Origin: an uncultured Collinsella sp.
Lineage (GTDB): Bacteria > Actinomycetota > Coriobacteriia > Coriobacteriales > Coriobacteriaceae
Reading direction: 5' to 3'
NCBI GenBank assembly: GCA_902496455.1
Contig: CABVAY010000045.1
Coordinates: forward strand, 1 to 13,271
Length of the DNA: 13,271 nt
Shown here piece after piece: positions 6,285 to 13,257 of the stretch (the stretch's first letter is position 1; every line of letters begins with the position of its first letter). Below the pieces are notes generated by a model. That model saw nothing but the letters and a program-made list of their open reading frames with translations. It was not told the DNA's origin and made no database searches. The position numbers were made by a program, and so were the translations under genes.

Positions 6285-7385
6285 ATGCACAACAAGCGCG
6301 TGCTCGTCGCCATGAGCGGCGGCGTCGATTCCAGCGTGACCGCGTACCTGCTCAAAAGCCAGGGCTACGAATGCGTCGGCGCCACCATGCGCCTCACCTG
6401 CCCCGCGCCCGATCCCGTCACGGGCATGAGTAAGGTCGACCGCGACATCGCCGATGCAAAGGCTGTCGCCGAGCGCCTGGGGATACCCCACCATGTGCTC
6501 GACCTGCAGCAGACCTTCGACCGCAACGTTATCGAGCGCTTCGTGACTGCCTACCAGGAAGGACTGACGCCCAACCCGTGCATCATCTGCAACCGCCATA
6601 TTAAGTTTGGCGCGTTGCTCGATGCAGCGCTCGATATGGGCTGCGACTACATCGCCACAGGTCACTACGCCAAAACGAGCCAGGCGTCCGACGGCACCTG
6701 GCAGCTGTACCGTGGCGAGGACCCCAAGAAGGACCAAAGCTACTTTTTGTATTCGCTTACGCAGGAGCGCCTGGCACGCACAATCTTTCCGCTGGCAGGC
6801 CTGGACAAGGAGCACGACGTGCGCCGCATTGCCGCCGAGCAGGGCTTCATCAACGCCAAGAAGGCCGAAAGCGAGGATATCTGCTTTATTCCAGACGGCG
6901 ACTACGCGGGCTATATCGAGCACCGCTGCGGACATGCCGCTGCACCGGGCGACATTGTGTGGCGCGACGGCAGCGTGGTCGGACGCCATAACGGCGCGTT
7001 GCGCTATACCATCGGCCAGCGCAAGGGCTTGGGCGTCGCGATGGCGCATCCCGTGTATGTGACGGGCGTCGACACCGTCAACAACACCGTGCATCTGGGC
7101 GAGGCCGAGGACCTGACGGCCACAGCGCTCACGGCCAACGACTGGATCTGGAGCGCCCCCGCCGACCGCATGGAAGCAGGGCTCGATGCCGGCGGCATTC
7201 GCGTGGGCGCCAAGCACCGCTACCGTCAGAAAGACCAGGCAGCGACCCTTACGCGCGGCGAAGACGGGCAAATGCTGCTGACTTTTGACGAGCCGCAGCG
7301 AGCCATCGCCCCCGGCCAAGCCGTTGTAGTCTACCGCGGCGACATCGTCCTCGGCGGGGGCACGGTGACTGCCGCCATCAAGTAG
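6285..7385 (+). CDS. mnmA: tRNA-specific 2-thiouridylase MnmA (TrmU)
   Basis: A 366-residue enzyme of normal length that makes the 2-thio group of uridine 34 in Glu, Gln and Lys tRNAs, using ATP and sulfur delivered from cysteine. The PP-loop SGGVDSS (11-17) binds ATP. Cys102 (in NPCIICNRHIKF) and Cys200 (in SEDICFIPDGDY) are the catalytic pair, matching Cys102 and Cys199 of the E. coli enzyme. The KKDQSYFLY segment (148-156) and TIGQRKGLGV in the central domain are also family hallmarks, and a beta-barrel domain closes the protein. There is an additional Cys99 three residues before the nucleophile. The sulfur-donor cysteine desulfurase, which often neighbours mnmA in Gram-positives, is not next to it here; cysK is. 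Confidence 0.95.
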   Translation: MHNKRVLVAMSGGVDSSVTAYLLKSQGYECVGATMRLTCPAPDPVTGMSKVDRDIADAKAVAERLGIPHHVLDLQQTFDRNVIERFVTAYQEGLTPNPCIICNRHIKFGALLDAALDMGCDYIATGHYAKTSQASDGTWQLYRGEDPKKDQSYFLYSLTQERLARTIFPLAGLDKEHDVRRIAAEQGFINAKKAESEDICFIPDGDYAGYIEHRCGHAAAPGDIVWRDGSVVGRHNGALRYTIGQRKGLGVAMAHPVYVTGVDTVNNTVHLGEAEDLTATALTANDWIWSAPADRMEAGLDAGGIRVGAKHRYRQKDQAATLTRGEDGQMLLTFDEPQRAIAPGQAVVVYRGDIVLGGGTVTAAIK

Positions 7386-7399
7386 TCCCATCCCCTTCA

Positions 7400-7470
7400 T
7401 AAGTTGCGGTGAAATAGGGACTGTTTAAACGTTTAAAACCGCCAAACAGTCCCTATTTCACCGCAACTTA
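7400..7470. repeat. Large perfect inverted repeat, 27-bp arms (possible REP-like element)
   Basis: The arms 7400-7426 and 7444-7470 are perfect reverse complements over 27 bases, with a 17-base spacer. The left arm includes TTGCGGTGAAATAGGGACTG. The inner end forms a 14-base palindrome, TTTAAACGTTTAAA (7424-7437). It lies between the convergent ends of mnmA and the M42 peptidase gene. There is no T-tract on either side, so it is not a standard terminator, although a transcript through it would form a very stable hairpin. The arms are longer than termination needs, and the sequence core recurs at 10104-10136, which suggests a dispersed palindromic element. Confidence 0.85.
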
Positions 7471-7478
7471 GAGAGGAC

Positions 7479-7512
7479 GGCCTCGGTCGGTACTACTGTA
7501 TCAGCCGAGGCC
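7479..7512 (-). repeat. Hairpin just past the M42 peptidase gene
   Basis: GGCCTCGG (7479-7486) and CCGAGGCC (7505-7512) form an 8-base GC-rich stem with an 18-base loop, starting 9 bases after the peptidase stop. It has no T-tract, so if it helps end or stabilise the minus-strand transcript it does so without the usual intrinsic-terminator tail. Confidence 0.4.
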
Positions 7513-7521
7513 GCTGCATCG

Positions 7522-8550
7522 TTAGCGCTGAACGTAGGCGCGAACCAGCTCGTAGGTGTTGCGCACGCCGTCGATGTGGCTGCGCTCGTAGTTGTGGCTC
7601 GCGTACACGCCGGGGCCGATCAGACCATGGCGAATGTCGTAGCCGGCCGAGAGCGTGGCCTCGACGTCCGAACCGTAGTGCGGGTACACATCGATGGCGT
7701 AATCGAGCTCCAGCTCGCGCGCGATGTTGGACAGCGTGGTTACCAGGTCGTAGTTGTACGGACCGCCCGAATCCTTGGCGCAAATCGACACCATGCGCTC
7801 GGTGCAGCCCAGGTCGTCGCCCACGCAACCCATGTCAACGCTGATCATCTCGCGCGTGTCGGCCGGCACGAAGGCGCCGCCGTGGCCGACCTCCTCGTAC
7901 ACGGTAAAGAGCAGGGACACCTTGCGCGAAAGCGACACCTCGCCGTCAGCAACGGCGCGGGCCAGACCCAGCAGAATCGACGCCGACAGCTTGTCATCCA
8001 GGAAGCGGCTCTTGATGTAGCCGCTCTCCGTCACCGTGGTACGCGGATCCATAGCGATGATGTCGCCGGTCTGAATGCCCAGCTCAAGCACATCGTCCTT
8101 GCTGTCGACATTCTCATCGAGCAGGATTTCCATGTTCTTCTCGATGGTCTTGACCGGCTCGTCGGCCACGTGCGCCGAGGGCTCGGTATTGAGGACCACA
8201 CCCGTGTACACATTGCCGTCACGCGTGTAGACGGTGCAGTTCTCGCCATCGGCCGTAGACCACTGGTGCCCACCAAGCGTCGTGGGACGCAGGCGACCAT
8301 TGTCCTTAATGGAGCGCACCATGGCGCCAAGGGTATCGACATGGCTCGCCAACACAAGCGGCTCGCCCTCGCCGCCAAGCTCGACCAACACGTTGCCCTT
8401 ATTGGAACGCTCGGGGCCAAAGCCCATATCGCGCAACGTTTCCATCAGGTAATCAGTCGCCGCACGGGTATAGCCCGTAGGCGAAGCAATCGAGGTAAGC
8501 GCCTTCAACTGGTCAGTAATATAGGAGAGCGTAGAATCCATCTTGGACAC
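7522..8550 (-). CDS. M42-family metallo-aminopeptidase (glutamyl aminopeptidase/FrvX-like)
   Basis: A 342-residue cytoplasmic peptidase of the two-metal M42 family, which trims N-terminal residues from peptides as large oligomers. Numbered from the chosen start, the expected metal and catalytic residues are His70 (ASHVD), Asp185 or Asp186 (FLDDKLSAS), Glu219-Glu220 (TVYEEVGHGG), Asp239 (SVDMG) and His319 (ASHNYERSH). I chose GTG 8550 because AAAGGGTGA (8556-8564) lies 5 bases before it; ATG 8541, three codons in, is the alternative but is poorly placed. An upstream in-frame ATG at 8658 would add 36 residues with no family similarity. The gene stands alone, with a large palindrome upstream and inverted repeats downstream. 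Substrate preference cannot be read from the sequence. Confidence 0.9.
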   Translation of the reverse strand: MSKMDSTLSYITDQLKALTSIASPTGYTRAATDYLMETLRDMGFGPERSNKGNVLVELGGEGEPLVLASHVDTLGAMVRSIKDNGRLRPTTLGGHQWSTADGENCTVYTRDGNVYTGVVLNTEPSAHVADEPVKTIEKNMEILLDENVDSKDDVLELGIQTGDIIAMDPRTTVTESGYIKSRFLDDKLSASILLGLARAVADGEVSLSRKVSLLFTVYEEVGHGGAFVPADTREMISVDMGCVGDDLGCTERMVSICAKDSGGPYNYDLVTTLSNIARELELDYAIDVYPHYGSDVEATLSAGYDIRHGLIGPGVYASHNYERSHIDGVRNTYELVRAYVQR

Positions 8551-8668
8551 CAAAGTCACCCTTTCATATCGAATTAAACCCACAGCAACAATACCACCGC
8601 GAACCATCTTTTTACCTAGCGAGATGACCCTCGAGCTCCCCAGAACTGCGCCCGCCACGATAACGAGC

Positions 8669-8799
8669 CGGCGGGCCCCTGCCCGTTAGCCCCACAATCT
8701 TTCCGCAGGACGGAGGAAGCCCCCGCCGCACGAAGTGCGCAGCGGGGGCTTCCGACATGTCCGAGGACGATTGTGGGGCTAACGGGCAGGGGCCCGCCG
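8669..8799. repeat. 131-base nested hairpin element with perfect 31-bp inverted arms
   Basis: Outer arms 8669-8699 and 8769-8799 are perfect complements over 31 bases (left arm begins CGGCGGGCCCCTGCCCG). Inside, GGAAGCCCCCGC (8715-8726) pairs with 8742-8753, and within that CGCAC and GTGCG close a GAA loop (8727-8739). Partial pairing (GGAC 8708-8711 with GTCC 8759-8762, TCC 8702-8704 with GGA 8765-8767) bridges outer and inner stems, so the whole element can fold as one long hairpin. It starts 7 bases after the dehydrogenase stop codon on the minus strand and has no T-tract. It could be a 3' processing or stability structure, a structured RNA, or a small non-autonomous mobile element. I see no clear target-site duplication. 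Confidence 0.85.
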
Positions 8800-8806
8800 A
8801 ACCAAG

Positions 8807-9973
8807 TTAGGCAGCCGGGCAGATCTTCTTGAAGAGCTCGATGACGTCGTCGAGCGTTGCCTCGCGCGGGTTACCCGGGAAGCAGGCGTCGGCCATGGCG
8901 TCCTTGGCCAGGACCTCGATCTCGTCAGCCTTCATGGCCTCACAGACGTGCGGGATGTTCACGTCGGCGGAAAGCTGCTTGACGGCGGCGATGGCGGCAT
9001 CGGCGGCCTCGGCGGTGCTCATGCCCGTGGTGTCAACGCCCATGGCGACGGCAACCTTGGCCAGGCGCTCAGCGCAAACCGGCTTGTTGAACTCCATGGC
9101 GATCGGCAGCAGCATGGCGCAAGCGACGCCGTGCGGGGTGTCGTAGTGAGCGGACAGGGTGTGAGCCATGGCGTGGTCGATGCCCAGGCCAACATTGGAG
9201 AAGCCCATGCCGGCGACATACTGGCCAAGAGCCATGCCCTCACGGCCGGAGCCGGGCTGGCCGGACTTGGCCTCGGCGACGGAGTCGCGCAGGTTCTCGC
9301 TGATCAGCTTAATGGCCTCAAAGTGGAACATGTCGGAAAGCTCCCAGGCGCCCTTGGTGGTGTAGCCCTCGATGGCGTGGGTCAGTGCGTCCATGCCAGT
9401 GGAAGCGGTCAGGCCGGCGGGCATGGAGGCCATCATGTCGGGATCGACGACGGCGACCTCGGGGGCGTCGTTGGTGTCGACGCACACGAACTTGCGGACC
9501 TTCTCGGGGTCGGTGATGACGTAGTTGATGGTCACCTCGGCGGCGGTACCGGCGGTCGTCGGCACAGCGATGGTGAACACGGCGTGGTTCTTAGTGGGAG
9601 CAACGCCCTCGAGGCTGCGGACATCGGCGAACTCGGGGTTGTTGATGATGATGCCGATGGCCTTAGCAGTGTCCATGGAGGAGCCACCACCGATGGTCAC
9701 GATAGCGTCAGCCTCGGCGGCCTTGAAGGCCTCGACGCCGTCCTTGACGTTCTGGATAGTGGGGTTGGGCTTGATCTCGGAGTAGAGGCTCCAAGCGATG
9801 CCGGCAGCGTCGAGCTCGTCGGTCACCTTAGCGGTAACGCCAAACTTGACCAGATCGGGGTCGGAGCAGACGAAGATCTTCTTGTAGCCGCGACGCTGGA
9901 GCTCGCCGGGGATCTCCTTGATGGCACCGGAACCATGATAAGAGATGGTATTGAGAACGAAACGATTAGCCAT
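8807..9973 (-). CDS. fucO: Iron-containing (group III) alcohol dehydrogenase, lactaldehyde reductase (FucO)-like
   Basis: A 388-residue NAD-dependent, Fe-binding dehydrogenase; E. coli FucO is 382 residues. Long stretches look very close to FucO, for example NNPEFADVRSLEG (111-123), VPTTAGTAAEVTINYVITD (137-155) and ALGQYVAGMGFSNVGLG (248-264). GGGSSMD (95-101) binds the cofactor. The metal ligands Asp195, His199, His267 and His281 are all present. FucO reduces lactaldehyde to 1,2-propanediol when fucose or rhamnose is fermented; ethanol or another propanediol is possible, since no fucose genes are nearby. ATG 9973 has GGGAGG six bases upstream; an in-frame ATG 14 codons earlier has no such site. 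Codon use is strongly biased, suggesting high expression. A LacI-like palindrome upstream hints at sugar-dependent control. Confidence 0.88.
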   Translation of the reverse strand: MANRFVLNTISYHGSGAIKEIPGELQRRGYKKIFVCSDPDLVKFGVTAKVTDELDAAGIAWSLYSEIKPNPTIQNVKDGVEAFKAAEADAIVTIGGGSSMDTAKAIGIIINNPEFADVRSLEGVAPTKNHAVFTIAVPTTAGTAAEVTINYVITDPEKVRKFVCVDTNDAPEVAVVDPDMMASMPAGLTASTGMDALTHAIEGYTTKGAWELSDMFHFEAIKLISENLRDSVAEAKSGQPGSGREGMALGQYVAGMGFSNVGLGIDHAMAHTLSAHYDTPHGVACAMLLPIAMEFNKPVCAERLAKVAVAMGVDTTGMSTAEAADAAIAAVKQLSADVNIPHVCEAMKADEIEVLAKDAMADACFPGNPREATLDDVIELFKKICPAA

Positions 9974-10027
9974 TGATAGCCTCCCATCGTGTGCGGGGCA
10001 CCCATTACGCCCCACGCTATGAGTCCC

Positions 10028-10090
10028 ATCCTAACGCTTTTGAAACAAAAAAACGCGTGAGAACGTCAAAATTGTTAAAGCGTTTCAACA
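10028..10090 (-). promoter_or_regulatory. Upstream control region of the FucO-like gene with LacI-type palindrome
   Basis: TGTTAAAGCGTTTCAACA (10073-10090) is an 18-base palindrome with seven of nine pairs and a central CG, the layout of LacI/GalR-family operators. The core AAAGCGTT recurs in the opposite orientation (as AACGCTTT, 10033-10040). Between them, on the minus strand, is TTGACG (10064-10069), a good -35 box, but the -10 is unclear: TTTCAA after 18 bases, or TAGGAT at 10028-10033, which is too far away to pair with it. The start is probably 50-80 bases before the ATG at 9973. No LacI-family gene is in the window. Confidence 0.4.
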
Positions 10091-10097
10091 GATGATG

Positions 10098-10136
10098 AAA
10101 AATAATGCGGCAAAGGGACAGCCCCTTTGCCGCATT
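10098..10136 (-). terminator. Rho-independent terminator of the DUF1275 gene
   Basis: A perfect 14-base stem, AATGCGGCAAAGGG (10104-10117) and its complement (10123-10136), has a 5-base loop and is followed on the minus strand by ATTATTTTT. It starts 3 bases past the stop codon. The stem shares the pattern TGCGG..AAA..GGGAC with the large inverted repeat at 7400-7470. Confidence 0.88.
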
Positions 10137-10139
10137 CGG

Positions 10140-10856
10140 TTACTTTCGGCAGCCCTCTTTCCAAGCCTCGGCCGCAACCTTCCAGCGTAAGCGCAAGTCG
10201 CGCTCGCGGTCGATGAACATGATGGCAAACGCGACAAACAGCAGCAAGCTCGCCACGACGATGGCGTGCAGGCCCATGCGCTCAATGCACCAGTTGCCCA
10301 ACACGGCGCCAAACACAAAGGTAAAGATCACGCCGAAATACAGCAGGCCGTTTTCCAAAAAGCCGCGCCTGTGGGTGATGATGTAATCGTCCACGTTTTG
10401 CAGCGCGTTGCGCAAGTTGCCGATGCACATGGTCGTAGCGATGCCGTGACCGTGAATCTTGCGGAAGCTCTCTACCTGCATACCGCAGGCAAACGAGGTG
10501 AGGCAGTTGGCGAGCAGGTTGAAATTGCCGCCCGGGATAAAGCTCACGCCCAGCAAGATAACGGCTTCAAAGAACACCGTTACCTGGCGCCAGTGAATCA
10601 CGCTGCCAAACCGCTCGTGCACCAGGTCGGCAAGCATAATGCCCACAGCAAACGACACCACAGGGAAGAAGTAGCGCCCCGCAAGTGCCCAATTGCCCTC
10701 CGAGATGCTCACGCCCACCAGCAAGATGTTGCCCGTCTGCGCGTTGGCGAAAACATGATCGCGCCCAATGTACGAATAGACGTCCATAAAGCCACCGGCG
10801 AGCGCCAAGATGATGCCCAGCTCAATAGACTCTGATATCTGTTTGGCACGCTGCAT
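10140..10856 (-). CDS. DUF1275/YoaK-family integral membrane protein
   Basis: A 238-residue multi-pass membrane protein with about six hydrophobic segments (roughly 11-29, 41-50, 62-79, 92-108, 168-188 and 196-214). The family hallmarks are GGFMDVYSYIGRDHVFANAQ (21-40) running into TGNILLVG, and CGMQVESFRKIHGHGIATTM (124-143) running into CIGNLRN. These YoaK-like proteins are common in bacteria but have no established function; a transport role is often assumed. ATG 10856 is chosen because AAGGAGG (10867-10873) precedes it by 10 bases; the longer in-frame reading from 11018 lacks a ribosome site and family similarity. The gene is transcribed alone and ends at a strong terminator. No clear promoter is visible upstream. 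Confidence 0.88.
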   Translation of the reverse strand: MQRAKQISESIELGIILALAGGFMDVYSYIGRDHVFANAQTGNILLVGVSISEGNWALAGRYFFPVVSFAVGIMLADLVHERFGSVIHWRQVTVFFEAVILLGVSFIPGGNFNLLANCLTSFACGMQVESFRKIHGHGIATTMCIGNLRNALQNVDDYIITHRRGFLENGLLYFGVIFTFVFGAVLGNWCIERMGLHAIVVASLLLFVAFAIMFIDRERDLRLRWKVAAEAWKEGCRK

Positions 10857-11037
10857 CGTCGTGCATCCTCCTTGTTGACGACCCTCTCGTGCGTTGGCGG
10901 AAACATAACCGCCGTTCATACTGTAACCCATTGACAACATGGCGTGCGCGCGAGACGGGTTCTCCAACGCGCAGATACACAGTCTGGAAACAAACGACTG
11001 GCTCAGCGACGCTCTCACTCACCAGCTCATGTACTCC

Positions 11038-11078
11038 ACCAGTCTTTTTAGCGCCGTCCCAAAAAGACTGGTTACAAT
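11038..11078 (+). promoter_or_regulatory. YgiQ-gene promoter (-10 TACAAT) abutted by a perfect 12-bp-arm palindrome
   Basis: ACCAGTCTTTTT (11038-11049) and AAAAAGACTGGT (11061-11072) are perfect inverted arms with an 11-base spacer, ending exactly where the -10 box TACAAT (11073-11078) begins. The palindrome fills the -35 and spacer region, so a protein bound there would block or recruit polymerase. No consensus -35 is present. The predicted start near 11085 gives a leader of about 25 bases before the GTG at 11110. The rest of the 253-base gap to the DUF1275 gene shows no gene. Confidence 0.5.
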
Positions 11079-11109
11079 TACGTGCAGCATACAGACACCG
11101 GGAGGGATC

Positions 11110-13257
11110 GTGGCAAAAAAGCCTCAGCACGCTCAGAACAGCCAACGCGAACAGCAGGGCAAACAGGGCCAGCAGCAAAAGCGCGGCGGCAAGGCGCAGG
11201 CCACGGTCGCCCGCGCCAAGCATTCCCAAGCGACGCCTGCCCGCCCCTGGCGCCCGGGCCGCGATAAGTTCCTCCCCGTCAGCCGCGCCGATATGGATGC
11301 GCGCGGCTGGGACCAGTGCGACTTTGTCTACATCTGCGGCGATGCCTACGTGGACCATCCGAGCTTTGGCATGGCTATCATCAGCCGTGTACTCGACGCG
11401 CACGGCTACAAAGTGGGCATCATCTGCCAGCCCGACTGGACCGATCCCGCCAGCATCAGCGTGCTCGGTGAGCCGCGCCTGGGCTTTTTGGTCAGTGCCG
11501 GCAACATGGACTCCATGGTCAACCACTATTCGGTGACCAAGCACCGCCGCCACACCGACGCCTATACCCCCGGCGGCGAGGAGGGGCGCCGTCCCAACCG
11601 AGCTGTCACGGTCTACGGCAATCTCATCCGTCAGACGTTCAAGGACGCCCCCATCATCATCGGCGGCATCGAGGCGAGCCTGCGCCGCCTGGCCCACTAC
11701 GACTACTGGCAGGACAAGCTCAAGCGCTCGGTACTGCTCGACTCGGGCGCCGACATCCTCATCTACGGTATGGGCGAGCACGCGATCGTCGAGATCGCCG
11801 ACGCGCTCGACGCGGGGCTGCCCATCGATCAGATTACCTATATCAACGGCACCGTTTACCGCACGGGTTCGCTCGACGAGGTCTACGACTACGACTTGCT
11901 GCCCAGCTGGGACGACCTTGCCGCTGACAAGCTCAACTACGCACGCAGCTTTAACGTGCAGCAGCAGAATATGGACCCCATCACCGGGCATCGCCTGGTA
12001 GAGCCATATCCCAACAGCGTGTACGTGGTGCAGAACCCGCCGTCGGCGACGCTCACCACCGACGAGATGGACGAGGTGGCCGAGCTCCCCTACGCACGCG
12101 ATTGGCATCCCGACTACGACGCGGCGGGCGGCGTGCCGGCCTTTGCTGAGATCAAGTTTTCCATAAGCTCCAACCGCGGCTGTTTTGGTGAGTGCTCGTT
12201 TTGCGCCCTCACCTTCCACCAGGGCCGCGTGTTGCAGATGCGCAGCCACGACTCGATCATGCGCGAGGCCGAGCTGCTCACGCGCGATCCCGAGTTTAAG
12301 GGCTATATCAACGACGTGGGCGGACCGACGGCCAACTTTAGCCGCCCCGCCTGCGACAAGCAGCTCAAGCACGGCGTGTGCAAGAACAAGCGCTGCCTGT
12401 GGCCGAGCGTGTGCAAGAACATGGTGGTCGACGAGACCGGCTACACGCAGCTGCTGCGCGACCTGCGCCAGCTGCCGGGCGTCAAGAAGGTCTTCGTGCG
12501 CAGCGGCATCCGTTTTGACTACACCATGGCCGATGCCTCGGACGAGTTTTTACGCGAGCTGCTGGAACACCATGTCTCGGGCCAGCTGCGCGTAGCGCCC
12601 GAGCACGTGAGCGACGCGGTACTGTCCGTGATGGGCAAGCCGAGCCGAGCTGTCTACGACGCATTCTGCCGTAAATTTGAACGCTTGAATCACGAATACG
12701 GACTCAAGCAGTACGTGGTGCCGTATCTGATCTCGAGCCACCCCGGCTCGACGATGAAGGAAGCTGTGGACCTTGCCGAAGCCGTGCGCGACATGGGCTA
12801 CATGCCCGAGCAGGTGCAGGACTTCTACCCCACCCCATCCACCATGTCGACCTGCATGTACTACACCGGCGTGGATCCGCGCACCATGGAGCCGATCTAC
12901 GTGGCGCGCGACCCGCACGAGAAGGCCATGCAACGTGCGCTCATCCAGTATCGCAAGCCCGAGAACTACAAGCTGGTACGCGAGGCGCTGGAAAAGGCTG
13001 GCCGTCGCGACCTGATCGGCTACACCAAGCATTGCCTGATTCGCCCCGTGCCGCCACGCCCGGGCGAGACGTCTGCCGGCGGCGGGCATGGCACCGGCAA
13101 GAAGGGCGGCAAGGCCCACGGTGGCGCTGGTGGTGCCGGCAAGGGGTCTAAGGGCAGCAAGGGATACGGCGGTATGTCCCGCGCGCAGAACACTGCCGGT
13201 CGCAATCGCGCGGCACAGGGGCGTCAGGGCGCCAACGGAGGCGGTCGCCGCAACTAG
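11110..13257 (+). CDS. ygiQ: YgiQ-family radical SAM protein
   Basis: A 715-residue protein of the YgiQ radical SAM family (E. coli YgiQ is about 740). The N-terminal domain carries the B12-binding-like YgiQ signature (GDAYVDHPSFGMAIISRVL, then IIIGGIEASLRRLAHYDYW). The core radical SAM cluster motif is Cys358-x3-Cys362-x2-Cys365 (RGCFGECSFCAL), which binds the [4Fe-4S] cluster that cleaves S-adenosylmethionine. Further cysteines sit in CDKQLKHGVCKNKRCLWPSVC and may hold a second cluster. The reaction and substrate are not known for this family. The start is GTG 11110: GGGAGGG (11100-11106) precedes it and the promoter's -10 lies just upstream, whereas an in-frame ATG at 10939 is before the promoter. 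Low-complexity ends are odd: a Gln/Lys-rich first 40 residues and a Gly/Lys/Ala/Arg-rich tail from about 651. Confidence 0.92.
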   Translation: MAKKPQHAQNSQREQQGKQGQQQKRGGKAQATVARAKHSQATPARPWRPGRDKFLPVSRADMDARGWDQCDFVYICGDAYVDHPSFGMAIISRVLDAHGYKVGIICQPDWTDPASISVLGEPRLGFLVSAGNMDSMVNHYSVTKHRRHTDAYTPGGEEGRRPNRAVTVYGNLIRQTFKDAPIIIGGIEASLRRLAHYDYWQDKLKRSVLLDSGADILIYGMGEHAIVEIADALDAGLPIDQITYINGTVYRTGSLDEVYDYDLLPSWDDLAADKLNYARSFNVQQQNMDPITGHRLVEPYPNSVYVVQNPPSATLTTDEMDEVAELPYARDWHPDYDAAGGVPAFAEIKFSISSNRGCFGECSFCALTFHQGRVLQMRSHDSIMREAELLTRDPEFKGYINDVGGPTANFSRPACDKQLKHGVCKNKRCLWPSVCKNMVVDETGYTQLLRDLRQLPGVKKVFVRSGIRFDYTMADASDEFLRELLEHHVSGQLRVAPEHVSDAVLSVMGKPSRAVYDAFCRKFERLNHEYGLKQYVVPYLISSHPGSTMKEAVDLAEAVRDMGYMPEQVQDFYPTPSTMSTCMYYTGVDPRTMEPIYVARDPHEKAMQRALIQYRKPENYKLVREALEKAGRRDLIGYTKHCLIRPVPPRPGETSAGGGHGTGKKGGKAHGGAGGAGKGSKGSKGYGGMSRAQNTAGRNRAAQGRQGANGGGRRN

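Noticed and set aside
5898..7400. A 500-codon minus-strand open frame across the end of cysK and all of mnmA
   Set aside because: It spans two well-identified genes on the other strand and shows no family features.
7400..8799. M42 peptidase gene carried as a composite mobile unit between the two big palindromes
   Set aside because: The two palindromes are unrelated in sequence, there is no transposase or target duplication, and the gene's codon use matches its neighbours.
8948..9976. A 342-codon plus-strand open frame opposite the FucO-like gene
   Set aside because: The translation is a Gly/Asp/Val/Leu-rich string typical of the antisense of a highly biased gene.
10822..12372. A 516-codon minus-strand open frame overlapping the start of ygiQ and of the DUF1275 gene
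   Set aside because: Antisense to the ygiQ catalytic core, with no ribosome site; it would also clash with the DUF1275 gene start.
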